Shown piece by piece: positions 1-5,069 of a DNA stretch of 7,042 nt. Source of the DNA: UBA4735 sp035935465 (GTDB taxonomy: Bacteria; Chloroflexota; Limnocylindria; P2-11E); the NCBI GenBank assembly GCA_035935465.1, contig DASYXA010000019.1:1-7042 (forward strand), written 5' to 3'. The notes below the pieces were generated by a model. The model saw only the letters and a list, made by a program, of their open reading frames with translations. It was not told where the DNA came from and ran no database searches. A program made the translations under genes and the position numbers. How positions within the stretch are numbered: position 1 is the stretch's first letter; every line of letters begins with the position of its first letter.

Positions 1-261
1 CGGGAGCTTCGCGCGCGCCTTCGTCGCTTTGCGGATGCAAGGAGCATTGGAGAATCCGACGCACTCCGACTCATCGTTTCGGAATACTTGAACGAGATCG
101 TGAGCGTGCGCGAGCTCGAAGCGGCCGAGCGCTGGCAGTTCAAGCAGGCATATGCGACGTTCCAACGGGACAATTCAGGGAAAGGACGGACGGTGCCCTG
201 GTCTGAGCTTCAACGCGTGATCGCCGAGGCGCGAGCCAAGCGAACCACGAGGCGCCGGTAG
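1..261 (+). CDS. Antitoxin-like protein, 5' end missing
   Basis: This frame is open from the first base to a TAG at 259-261, giving the last 86 residues of a protein whose start lies upstream of the window. The visible part begins with a segment (SIGESDALRLIVSEYL) that resembles the helix pair of ribbon-helix-helix antitoxins. It continues through a charged helix (ELEAAERWQFKQAY), a PWSELQ motif and a very basic tail ending TTRRR. A short helical protein with such a tail directly before a RelE/ParE-type toxin is the usual antitoxin arrangement: the N-terminus binds the operator and the C-terminus neutralises the toxin. I infer that role mainly from the neighbour. The toxin gene starts three bases after this stop and in the same frame, so the two would be co-transcribed. 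The family is not identified with certainty. Confidence 0.6.
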   Translation, partial: RELRARLRRFADARSIGESDALRLIVSEYLNEIVSVRELEAAERWQFKQAYATFQRDNSGKGRTVPWSELQRVIAEARAKRTTRRR

Positions 262-264
262 TCG

Positions 265-579
265 TTGGTCCGCCTCGAGCTGGATGAGGCATTCCTCTCG
301 GACGCGCAACGACAGTTCGAGTACCTCGCCGAGACCGAAGAGTGGGCGCGCATCGACCGTCTTGACGAGGACATCGTGTCACTGCGCGAACGCCTAGCGA
401 CGTTTCCGGAGCTCGGACGTGAGTTGGCACGAGCGGGCACGCGGACGTTGCGCCGCATCCCGGTCGGTCGACTGCCCTACTTCGTCTGGTACCGGTTCGA
501 CCCACACGGCCAGGGCGTGGTGCGTCTGTCGCGCCTGTTCCACGCGCATCAGCGCACGCCGAAACCACGAGTCTTCTAG
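265..579 (+). CDS. RelE/ParE-family toxin
   Basis: This 104-residue protein has the length and layout of RelE/ParE superfamily toxins. It has an N-terminal strand (VRLELDEAFL), two long helices (about residues 10-50, with DAQRQFEYLAE and DEDIVSLRERLATFPELGREL), then a basic strand-rich C-terminal half. That half contains RTLRRIPVGRLPYFVWYRFD and VVRLSRLFHAHQRTP, the hallmark end of ParE-like proteins. Relatives either cleave mRNA on the ribosome or poison gyrase, and the sequence does not say which. The start is TTG at 265, because an in-frame TAG at 259 excludes anything further upstream and no early ATG or GTG exists. A GAGG at 249-252 is a weak ribosome site about 12 bases away. The gene follows its presumed antitoxin by three bases and precedes the methyltransferase by 10. 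Confidence 0.8.
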   Translation: MVRLELDEAFLSDAQRQFEYLAETEEWARIDRLDEDIVSLRERLATFPELGRELARAGTRTLRRIPVGRLPYFVWYRFDPHGQGVVRLSRLFHAHQRTPKPRVF

Positions 580-589
580 CCTGCCCGCG

Positions 590-1624
590 ATGGCCGCGCC
601 AACCCTCTCCGAGCAGGTCACGAAGCTCTACGACCTCATCGCCGGCTACCACGCGACGCACCTCCTGGAGATCGGCCGAGCGCTCGGCGTGTGGGAGACG
701 ATCACGGCGCGGCCGGGGATCACGTCCGACGCGCTCGCGACACACCTCGGCGCGGACGCGTTCTACGTGGACGTTCTGGTCCGCACCGCGTTCGCGTTCG
801 AGCTCGTCGATCGCGACGGCGATGGCTGGCGCATGGCGGCGCACTTCGACCAGATCCTGGGCACCCCGAGCGCGACGTTCTACCTCGGCGGAGCGGCCCG
901 GACGCACCAGGTGGTCGCCCAGGACTACACGAGCTATCCCGAGCGCATTCGCACGGGTGCCCGCGTGCCGTACCAGGCGCACGGCAAGGAGTTCATGGCG
1001 GTCGTGGCGAGCGGACTCCAGGCGCTGCCGCGGATCTTCACCGACCTCGTGCTCCCGAAGCTGCCGACGCTCCAGGCCCGGCTCGAAGCCGGTGCGCGCC
1101 TGCTCGACGTCGGCTGCGGCGGTGGCTGGGCGCTCGTGCAGCTCGCCGAGCGGTTCCCCAATGTGACCTGCGTCGGCGTGGACAACGAGCCGTACTCGAT
1201 CGAGCTCGCGAACGCGCTCATCGCCGAGCGCAAGCTCGCCGGTCGGTGCGAGGCCCGGCTGATGGAGGCGCAGCGCCTCGCCGAGGACGGTGCCTACGAC
1301 GTCGCGACGAGCTTCCTCGTCATCCACGAGATCGATCCGAAGGACAAGGCCGCCGCATTCGCCGCGGTCGCCCGGGCGCTGAAGCCGGGCGGCCAGTTCG
1401 TGATCTTCGATGAGCTGTATCCGGTGACCGACCCGGAGCTCCGCACGATGCCCACACGCTTCGCGGCGCTCGCCCAGTGGTTCGAGCTCACCTGGGGCAA
1501 CCGGCTGAACACGAAGCCGGAGCTGGCGGCGCTGTGCGCGAACGCCGGGCTCACGCTCGCGGAGGAGACGGTGTTCTCGCGCTTCTACATCGGGGTCGCC
1601 GAGAAGCCAGCCAATGTGCTATAA
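590..1624 (+). CDS. Class I SAM-dependent methyltransferase with N-terminal winged-helix domain
   Basis: The protein has 344 residues. Residues 1-85 form a helical winged-helix-like dimerisation region (EIGRALGVWETI, GITSDALATHLG, then FELVDRDGDGWRM), as in O-methyltransferase-like and Rv2258c-like enzymes. The Rossmann core follows. Motif I is LLDVGCGGG at 171-179, the ribose-binding acid is D198 in VGVDNE, a post-strand-4 segment reads ATSFLVIHEID (239-249), and LKPGGQFVIFDE (264-275) is motif III. The methyl acceptor cannot be told from sequence. ATG at 590 was chosen because the frame upstream only shadows the toxin gene. It gives the expected N-terminal domain, but no Shine-Dalgarno is visible; TAGCCT at 577-582 could serve as a leaderless-type -10. 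The stop TAA at 1622-1624 lies inside the presumed vapB promoter. A decayed copy of this gene's 3' end occurs downstream of vapC. Confidence 0.88.
   Translation: MAAPTLSEQVTKLYDLIAGYHATHLLEIGRALGVWETITARPGITSDALATHLGADAFYVDVLVRTAFAFELVDRDGDGWRMAAHFDQILGTPSATFYLGGAARTHQVVAQDYTSYPERIRTGARVPYQAHGKEFMAVVASGLQALPRIFTDLVLPKLPTLQARLEAGARLLDVGCGGGWALVQLAERFPNVTCVGVDNEPYSIELANALIAERKLAGRCEARLMEAQRLAEDGAYDVATSFLVIHEIDPKDKAAAFAAVARALKPGGQFVIFDELYPVTDPELRTMPTRFAALAQWFELTWGNRLNTKPELAALCANAGLTLAEETVFSRFYIGVAEKPANVL
1544..1600 (+). repeat. Left copy of a 57-bp direct repeat (partner at 2376-2432)
   Basis: These 57 bases near the 3' end of the methyltransferase recur in the same orientation at 2376-2432 with two substitutions (G to A and A to C), which change V to M and Y to S. 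Two further collinear matches lie upstream: 1301-1314 with 2332-2345 (14 of 14 bases) and 1421-1446 with 2350-2375 (23 of 26). The repeat is therefore part of a larger duplicated and later deleted segment, not a mobile-element end. Confidence 0.9.
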
Positions 1625-1632
1625 GTAGCACA
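1615..1632 (+). promoter_or_regulatory. Inverted repeat overlapping -10-like box: candidate vapB operator/promoter
   Basis: A perfect 7-bp inverted repeat, TGTGCTA at 1615-1621 and TAGCACA at 1626-1632, is separated by TAAG and ends on the A of the vapB ATG. A TATAAG box (1620-1625) lies in its centre, six bases before the ATG, the spacing expected for a leaderless transcript. Phd/VapB antitoxins repress their own operon by binding palindromes over the promoter, so this is the likely autoregulatory site. The methyltransferase stop codon TAA (1622-1624) is embedded in it. No good -35 hexamer is visible. The repeat is seen directly; its operator function is inferred. Confidence 0.6.
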
Positions 1633-1907
1633 TGCGGTCGATCGGCGTTCGCGAGCTGAGGCAACAGGCGAGCCGCTATCTCCGCGAGGTCGAGCAGGGA
1701 GACTCCATCGAGGTGACCGATCGAGGTCGTCCGGTCGCCCGACTCGTGCCGATCGCTCCATCGAGTCGCGCCGAAGCGCTCCTGCTGACCGGGCAGCTCA
1801 TGCCCGCGAGCCGCGACATCCTCGGTCTCGGCGAGCCGCTCGAGCCGAAGGCCGGAGTGCCCCTTCCGAGCGCGGCACTCGCCGCGATGCGCGAGCACGA
1901 GCGATGA
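1632..1907 (+). CDS. vapB: Phd/YefM-type antitoxin of a VapBC module
   Basis: This 91-residue protein opens with the typical Phd/YefM N-terminal domain (residues 1-42). It contains IGVRELRQQASRYLREVEQG, then IEVTDRGRPVARLVPI, the helix-strand pattern that dimerises and binds operator DNA. Residues 43-91 (ending PLPSAALAAMREHER) form the variable tail that would wrap and block the toxin. It forms a pair with the PIN toxin whose ATG overlaps its TGA (ATGA, four bases), so antitoxin and toxin are translationally coupled. The ATG at 1632 begins exactly at the Phd motif and sits at the end of a 7-bp inverted repeat, with no room for a Shine-Dalgarno, suggesting leaderless translation. It lies seven bases after the methyltransferase stop, so read-through transcription from that gene is also possible. 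Confidence 0.9.
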   Translation: MRSIGVRELRQQASRYLREVEQGDSIEVTDRGRPVARLVPIAPSSRAEALLLTGQLMPASRDILGLGEPLEPKAGVPLPSAALAAMREHER

Positions 1908-2299
1908 GCGCGCGGACCTATCTCGACTCGTCAGCCCTGGTCAAGCTCGTCATCCGCGAAGGGGAGTCGGCCGCGCTCCAGCGATTCCTGCGCCGGAGGA
2001 AGGGGCCGTGCACGTGCGCCCTCGCGCGCGTGGAGGTGGTCCGCGCGGCGAGCGCCCACGGGCCCGAAGCGGTCAGCCGCGCGCGGCAGGTCATCGAGGG
2101 GGTCGAGATGTTGCGGCTCGACGACGCTCTGCTCGACGCCGCGGGAAGCCTCTCCCAGCAGCGGCTCCGGAGCCTCGACGCGATCCACCTGGCCGCCGCG
2201 CAGCGTCTGGGCGGGGATCTCGCCGTCTTGGTCAGCTACGACGAACGGATGCTCGCCGCCGCGCGGTCCCTTCGCATCGCGGTCGCGAGCCCGCACTAG
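1904..2299 (+). CDS. vapC: VapC-type PIN-domain ribonuclease toxin
   Basis: This 131-residue single-domain PIN protein has the normal VapC length. The four acidic residues that hold the catalytic Mg2+ or Mn2+ ions are all present: D8 in TYLDSSALVKL, E44 in CALARVEVVRA, D92 in LRSLDAIHLAAA and D113 in VSYDERML. The toxin is therefore probably intact and active. VapC proteins cut specific RNAs, often initiator tRNA or the 23S rRNA sarcin-ricin loop; the target here is unknown. Translation is coupled to vapB through the ATGA overlap. The stop at 2297-2299 is followed almost immediately by the eroded methyltransferase copy, so the module lies between an intact and a ruined copy of the same sequence. 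Confidence 0.93.
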   Translation: MSARTYLDSSALVKLVIREGESAALQRFLRRRKGPCTCALARVEVVRAASAHGPEAVSRARQVIEGVEMLRLDDALLDAAGSLSQQRLRSLDAIHLAAAQRLGGDLAVLVSYDERMLAAARSLRIAVASPH

Positions 2300-2331
2300 G
2301 AGCGACCGCACCTCGCGGTGTCGTGAACCCG

Positions 2332-2444
2332 GTCGCGACGAGCTTTCGCCCGGTGCCGGACGCGGAGCTCCGCACGCCGGGCTCACGCTCGCGGAGGAGA
2401 CGATGTTCTCGCGCTTCTCCATCGGGGTCGCCCACATGCGCTAG
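2332..2444 (+). pseudogene. Eroded second copy of the methyltransferase 3' end
   Basis: Three blocks match the intact upstream methyltransferase in order. 2332-2345 equals 1301-1314 (14/14), encoding VATSF. 2350-2375 matches 1421-1446 (23/26), encoding PVPDAELRT against PVTDPELRT. 2376-2432 matches 1544-1600 (55/57), encoding AGLTLAEETMFSRFSIGVA against AGLTLAEETVFSRFYIGVA. The intervening 106 and 97 bases are missing, and the second gap shifts the frame, so no functional enzyme can be made. The SAM-binding core is absent. Weak similarity may extend left to about 2304. The remnant ends in TAG (2442-2444), within a CTAG that also supplies the stop of the convergent MEDS gene. The high identity of the last block suggests a fairly recent duplication. 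A paralogue fragment of other origin is less likely given the collinearity. Confidence 0.88.
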
Positions 2445-3091
2445 CCGAGCGGTCCGATCTTCACGCCACCGAGGTTGCGCTGACGCTCCGCGATGGTCGG
2501 CCGGCCCCGCCGCTCCATGTATTCGGCGAATGGCACGTAGTGGGGGTTCTCGCACAGCGTCGTTCCCAGGATCGTGAGCGGGTGCGTCTCGATGCCCGCG
2601 AAGATGAGCACCGAGCCGGGCAGCTTCTCGATGTTGTACGTGCACACGACGACCGCCGGATAGCTCTTCACGGCTTCGGTGACCTTCGCCTCGAAGACCA
2701 TCAGGTCCTCTGACGCGGGCCAGTCCATGTCGCCCCAGCCGATGAACCCGAGGAAGCGGATGAGCTTCGTCCCGCGGGCGACCGCCGCATCGAGCGCCGC
2801 CCCGATGGCGCCCAGCAACGCGTCGGGATCGTGAACGCCATTCACCAGGACGATGTGGCCGGCCTTCAGGTCCGCCGCCACGTCACGTCCGAAGTCCTCG
2901 CCGATGTAGCCGAGGACCTGCTCCAGCCGGTCCTGTTTGCCGAAGAGCACGGCGACCTGCGCCGGATCGTCGAGCGAGTGCGCGAGGAAGCCCAGTCGCC
3001 CGCGCAGCTCCTCGTCGCTCGAGTAGAAGAGACAGACATGGCTCGGTACATCGACCTGGAGATCGCCGAAGCCAAGGGTCGCTCGCGTCAC
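2441..3091 (-). CDS. Stand-alone MEDS-domain (DcmR-type sensory) protein
   Basis: This 216-residue protein is essentially one MEDS domain, the sensory domain found in the methylotroph regulator DcmR and in some histidine kinases. Recognisable parts are HVCLFYSSDEELRGRLGFL (residues 18-36), a RecA-like alternating strand-helix middle, FIGWGDMDW (116-124) and VVVCTYNIEKLPGSVL (147-162). The conserved ending is ETHPLTILGTTLCENPHYVPFAEYM (168-192). There is no kinase, HTH or other output domain, so it must act through a partner or as a ligand-binding module; the ligand is unknown. The start is GTG at 3091, not the longer frame to 3166, because AGGAGG (3098-3103) sits six bases upstream and the domain begins just after it. 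The GTG overlaps the TGA of maf (GTGA), so expression is coupled to maf. Confidence 0.82.
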   Translation of the reverse strand: MTRATLGFGDLQVDVPSHVCLFYSSDEELRGRLGFLAHSLDDPAQVAVLFGKQDRLEQVLGYIGEDFGRDVAADLKAGHIVLVNGVHDPDALLGAIGAALDAAVARGTKLIRFLGFIGWGDMDWPASEDLMVFEAKVTEAVKSYPAVVVCTYNIEKLPGSVLIFAGIETHPLTILGTTLCENPHYVPFAEYMERRGRPTIAERQRNLGGVKIGPLG

Positions 3092-3747
3092 CGCCGCCCT
3101 CCTGTGGTCGAGTCGTATTCCTGGCCATCCCGCAGCATCCGGCCCTGCGCATAGGCACGCCGCCACGCCGGGCAGCTGAACCCAAATGCATTTTCGAAGC
3201 CGGTTTCCGGCCGCACCGGCATGGCGACCCCCGCCTTCCGGAGGGCGAAGAACGTGTGGCAGATCGGCAGGCCGACGATGTTCGCGTAGCAGCCGGCGTA
3301 GGACGCGACGAGAGCGCTCCCGCCGTCCTGGATCGCGTACGCGCCGGCGCGGTCGAGCGGCTCGCCCGTCGCGACGTACGCGCGGATCGCGGCGGCGTCG
3401 GCCGGCTTCATCGTGACCGCGGAGCGCACGCCGAACCGGAGCGCGCGGCCGGCTGCGTTCATCAGGGCGACCTCGGTCCGGACGACGTGTGCCCGTCCGG
3501 CGAGCTGCTGGAGGATCGCGACCGCCCCGGCCGGGTCGGCGGGCTTGCCGATCCGCTCGCCGTCGAGCTCGATCATCGTGTCGGCCGCGAGCGTGACAGC
3601 GCCCGGTCGCGCGACGGCCAGAGCCTTCGCGAGCGCCGGCTGCGGCGCGGCTCGCTCGTCCACCTCGGCGGGCACGACCTCGAACGGGACGCCGAGCAAC
3701 GCGAGCAGCTCCCTGCGGCGCGGGGAGCCGGAGGCGAGCCGTATCAT
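3088..3747 (-). CDS. maf: Maf-family nucleoside triphosphate pyrophosphatase with C-terminal extension
   Basis: Maf proteins hydrolyse canonical or modified nucleoside triphosphates to monophosphate and pyrophosphate in the cytoplasm, and are linked to nucleotide-pool cleaning and septum control. The motifs are complete: ASGSPRRRELL (residues 5-15), EVDE (28-31), AADT with D56 as probable catalytic base, GKP (67-69), and DRAGAYAIQDGG (132-143) followed by YANIVGLP (154-161). The protein is 219 residues, about 20-30 longer than usual. The extra part after about residue 175 (VRPETGFENAFGFSCPAWRRAYAQG) is not part of the core fold. ATG at 3747 was preferred to TTG at 3768 because it places MIRLASGSPRR in the standard position. 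It shares a 4-base overlap with the MEDS gene and diverges from the HTH-TOBE gene across 10 bp. Confidence 0.92.
   Translation of the reverse strand: MIRLASGSPRRRELLALLGVPFEVVPAEVDERAAPQPALAKALAVARPGAVTLAADTMIELDGERIGKPADPAGAVAILQQLAGRAHVVRTEVALMNAAGRALRFGVRSAVTMKPADAAAIRAYVATGEPLDRAGAYAIQDGGSALVASYAGCYANIVGLPICHTFFALRKAGVAMPVRPETGFENAFGFSCPAWRRAYAQGRMLRDGQEYDSTTGGRR
3098..3103 (-). promoter_or_regulatory. Strong Shine-Dalgarno that fixes the MEDS-gene start
   Basis: On the minus strand AGGAGG is followed by six bases and GTG at 3091. It lies inside the end of maf and supports a start far downstream of the longest open frame. Several neighbouring genes lack such a site. Confidence 0.75.
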
Positions 3748-3776
3748 CTGCCTAGGTATGCCTGCCAAGAAACATA
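3742..3776. promoter_or_regulatory. Divergent maf / HTH-TOBE start region
   Basis: The maf ATG (3747, minus) and the regulator ATG (3758, plus) are separated by 10 bases that contain the palindrome CCTAGG (3751-3756). TATCAT (3742-3747) could be a -10 for the plus-strand operon, and TATGTT (3776-3771 on the minus strand) one for maf. Both would lie inside the opposing coding start. No -35 hexamers are convincing. These boxes are tentative; the tight geometry itself is certain if both starts are right. Confidence 0.3.
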
Positions 3777-4180
3777 GGAATCCTCAACGAGCGCTCCGCA
3801 TCGGCGAGGCCGCGGAGCTCGCGGGTGTGTCCGTCGACACGATCCGGCGCTGGGCCGCCGACGGCTCGCTCCGGACGACCCGCTCGAGCGGCGGCCAGCG
3901 CCTGGTGTCGGCGGCCGAGGTGCGCCGGCTGGTCGGCGCGCGGCGGAAGGCGGCACCCGATCGGCCCATCGCGGCCCAGTCTGCCCGGAACCGCTTCCCC
4001 GGGGTCGTGACGAAGGTCGTGAGCGACCGCGTCGCGGCCACGGTCGAGGTCCAGGCCGGGCCGCACCGCCTGGTGAGCCTGCTCACGGCCGAGGCGGTCC
4101 GCGAGCTGAAGCTCGCGCCGGGCGTCCAGGTCATCTGCGTGGTCAAGGCGACGAATGTCATGGTGGAGGTCCCCTCATGA
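3758..4180 (+). CDS. HTH-TOBE (Mop) transcriptional regulator of the tungstate operon
   Basis: The protein is 140 residues. Residues 13-60 form a MerR/excisionase-like winged helix (LRIGEAAELAGVSVDTIRRWAADGSL, wing TTRSSGGQRLVSAAEV). Residues 77-140 form one TOBE/Mop domain (SARNRFPGVVTKVVSDRVAATVEV, ending VICVVKATNVMVEVPS), a fold that binds molybdate or tungstate at oligomer interfaces. The combination suggests an oxyanion-responsive DNA-binding protein, simpler than ModE or TunR, which use a different HTH. As first gene of the tup operon (its TGA overlaps the tupA ATG) it probably controls tungstate uptake, and perhaps the divergent maf, by feedback. Role as regulator rather than pure storage protein is inferred from the HTH. 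ATG at 3758 has only a poor AGG two bases upstream, so initiation may be leaderless. It could alternatively be annotated as a molbindin with an HTH. Confidence 0.85.
   Translation: MPAKKHRNPQRALRIGEAAELAGVSVDTIRRWAADGSLRTTRSSGGQRLVSAAEVRRLVGARRKAAPDRPIAAQSARNRFPGVVTKVVSDRVAATVEVQAGPHRLVSLLTAEAVRELKLAPGVQVICVVKATNVMVEVPS
4165..4169 (+). promoter_or_regulatory. Shine-Dalgarno for tupA
   Basis: GGAGG lies seven bases before the tupA ATG and inside the last codons of the regulator gene. It supports the start at 4177 and independent ribosome loading on tupA, which needs higher expression than the regulator. Confidence 0.7.
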
Positions 4181-5064
4181 GGCGCATCCTGTCGGTCGCG
4201 ATCGCGGCGCTCGTCCTCGCCGCCTGCGCCACGCCGCCCGTCGCCGCGCCGGCGCCGGCCACCGCCGCCGCCACCGCGGCGGCCGGCACATCGGCGCCGG
4301 CGCGTCCGGACCTGCTGCTCTCGACGACGACCTCGACGCAGGACTCGGGCCTGCTCGATGTCCTGATCCCCGACTTCGAGAAGAAGACCGGATACAAGGT
4401 GAAGACCAACGCCGTGGGCACCGGTGCCGCGCTCGCGATCGGTGCGCGCGGCGACGCCGACGTCGTGCTGGTGCACGCCGCCTCGCTCGAGAAGAAGTTC
4501 ATGGCCGACGGCAACGGCCAGCGGCGGCTGTTCGTCATGCACAACGACTTCATCGTCGTCGGCCCGTCCGCCGATCCCGCCGGCATCAAGGGCAAGAGCG
4601 CACTCGACGCGCTGAAGGCGATCGCGGCAGCCCAGGCGACGTTCATCTCGCGCGGCGACAACTCGGGGACCGACGTGCTCGAGAAGTCGCTCTGGAAGCA
4701 GGCCGGCATCACGCCGGCGAAACCCTGGTACGTCGAGTCGGGGACCGGCATGGGCCAGAGCCTCCAGGTCGCATCCGAGAAGAAGGCCTACATCATCACC
4801 GACCGCGGCACGTACCTGTCGCAGAAGTCGCACCTCGCGCTCGACATCCTGAATCAAGGCGACCCGCCGCTGCTCAACTACTACCACGTCATCACCGTGA
4901 ACCCGACGAAGTTCCCCAAGGTGAACATCGCGGGGGCGAACGCGTTCGCGGACTACCTGGTCTCGCCGGAGACCCAGAAGATCATCGGCGGCTTCGGGGT
5001 CGACAAGTTCGGCGCTCCGCTGTTCTTCCCCGACGCCGGGAAGCCCGACCCGACCGCACAATGA
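4177..5064 (+). CDS. tupA: Tungstate ABC transporter substrate-binding lipoprotein
   Basis: This 295-residue protein captures tungstate outside the membrane and delivers it to TupB. It starts with a short basic-hydrophobic signal peptide and a lipobox LAAC with C17 as the lipidated residue. An Ala/Pro/Thr-rich tether follows to about residue 44. The mature domain carries the TupA signature TTTSTQDSG (50-58), then VGTGAAL and GDADVVLVH (92-100), MHNDFIVVGP (121-130), FISRGDNSGT (156-165), SGTGMGQSL (188-196) and ITDRGTYL (207-214). All are typical of TupA rather than of molybdate ModA or the archaeal-type WtpA. It lies between the HTH-TOBE gene (4-base overlap) and tupB (5-base gap). Tungstate specificity is a family inference; the binding-site motif supports it well. 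Confidence 0.95.
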   Translation: MRRILSVAIAALVLAACATPPVAAPAPATAAATAAAGTSAPARPDLLLSTTTSTQDSGLLDVLIPDFEKKTGYKVKTNAVGTGAALAIGARGDADVVLVHAASLEKKFMADGNGQRRLFVMHNDFIVVGPSADPAGIKGKSALDALKAIAAAQATFISRGDNSGTDVLEKSLWKQAGITPAKPWYVESGTGMGQSLQVASEKKAYIITDRGTYLSQKSHLALDILNQGDPPLLNYYHVITVNPTKFPKVNIAGANAFADYLVSPETQKIIGGFGVDKFGAPLFFPDAGKPDPTAQ

Positions 5065-5069
5065 GGTAG

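Noticed and set aside
419..589. Longer N-terminus for the methyltransferase starting upstream of 590
   Set aside because: This part is out-of-frame with, and lies on top of, the conserved C-terminal half of the toxin. Its translation has no similarity to methyltransferase N-termini.
140..1327. 395-codon open frame on the minus strand across the toxin and methyltransferase
   Set aside because: It lies antisense to two recognisable genes, is Arg/Glu/Ala-rich low-information sequence with no family motif, and is the expected by-product of high GC at third codon positions.
2305..2325. Stem-loop after vapC (ACCGC / GCGGT) as an intrinsic terminator
   Set aside because: The stem is only five base pairs with no T-run after it, and part of it may derive from the decayed methyltransferase copy.
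2332..2444. Repeat pair as ends of an insertion sequence or transposon enclosing vapBC
   Set aside because: No transposase is present and the repeats are direct, coding-derived and interrupted by deletions. Gene duplication explains them better.
3092..3166. Longer N-terminus for the MEDS protein starting at 3166
   Set aside because: It would overlap maf by 79 bases and translates to unlikely sequence. The GTG at 3091 has a strong Shine-Dalgarno and abuts the domain start.
3784..5061. 425-codon open frame on the minus strand across the HTH-TOBE gene and tupA
   Set aside because: It is antisense to two clearly identified genes and its translation is arginine-rich repetitive sequence without any domain.
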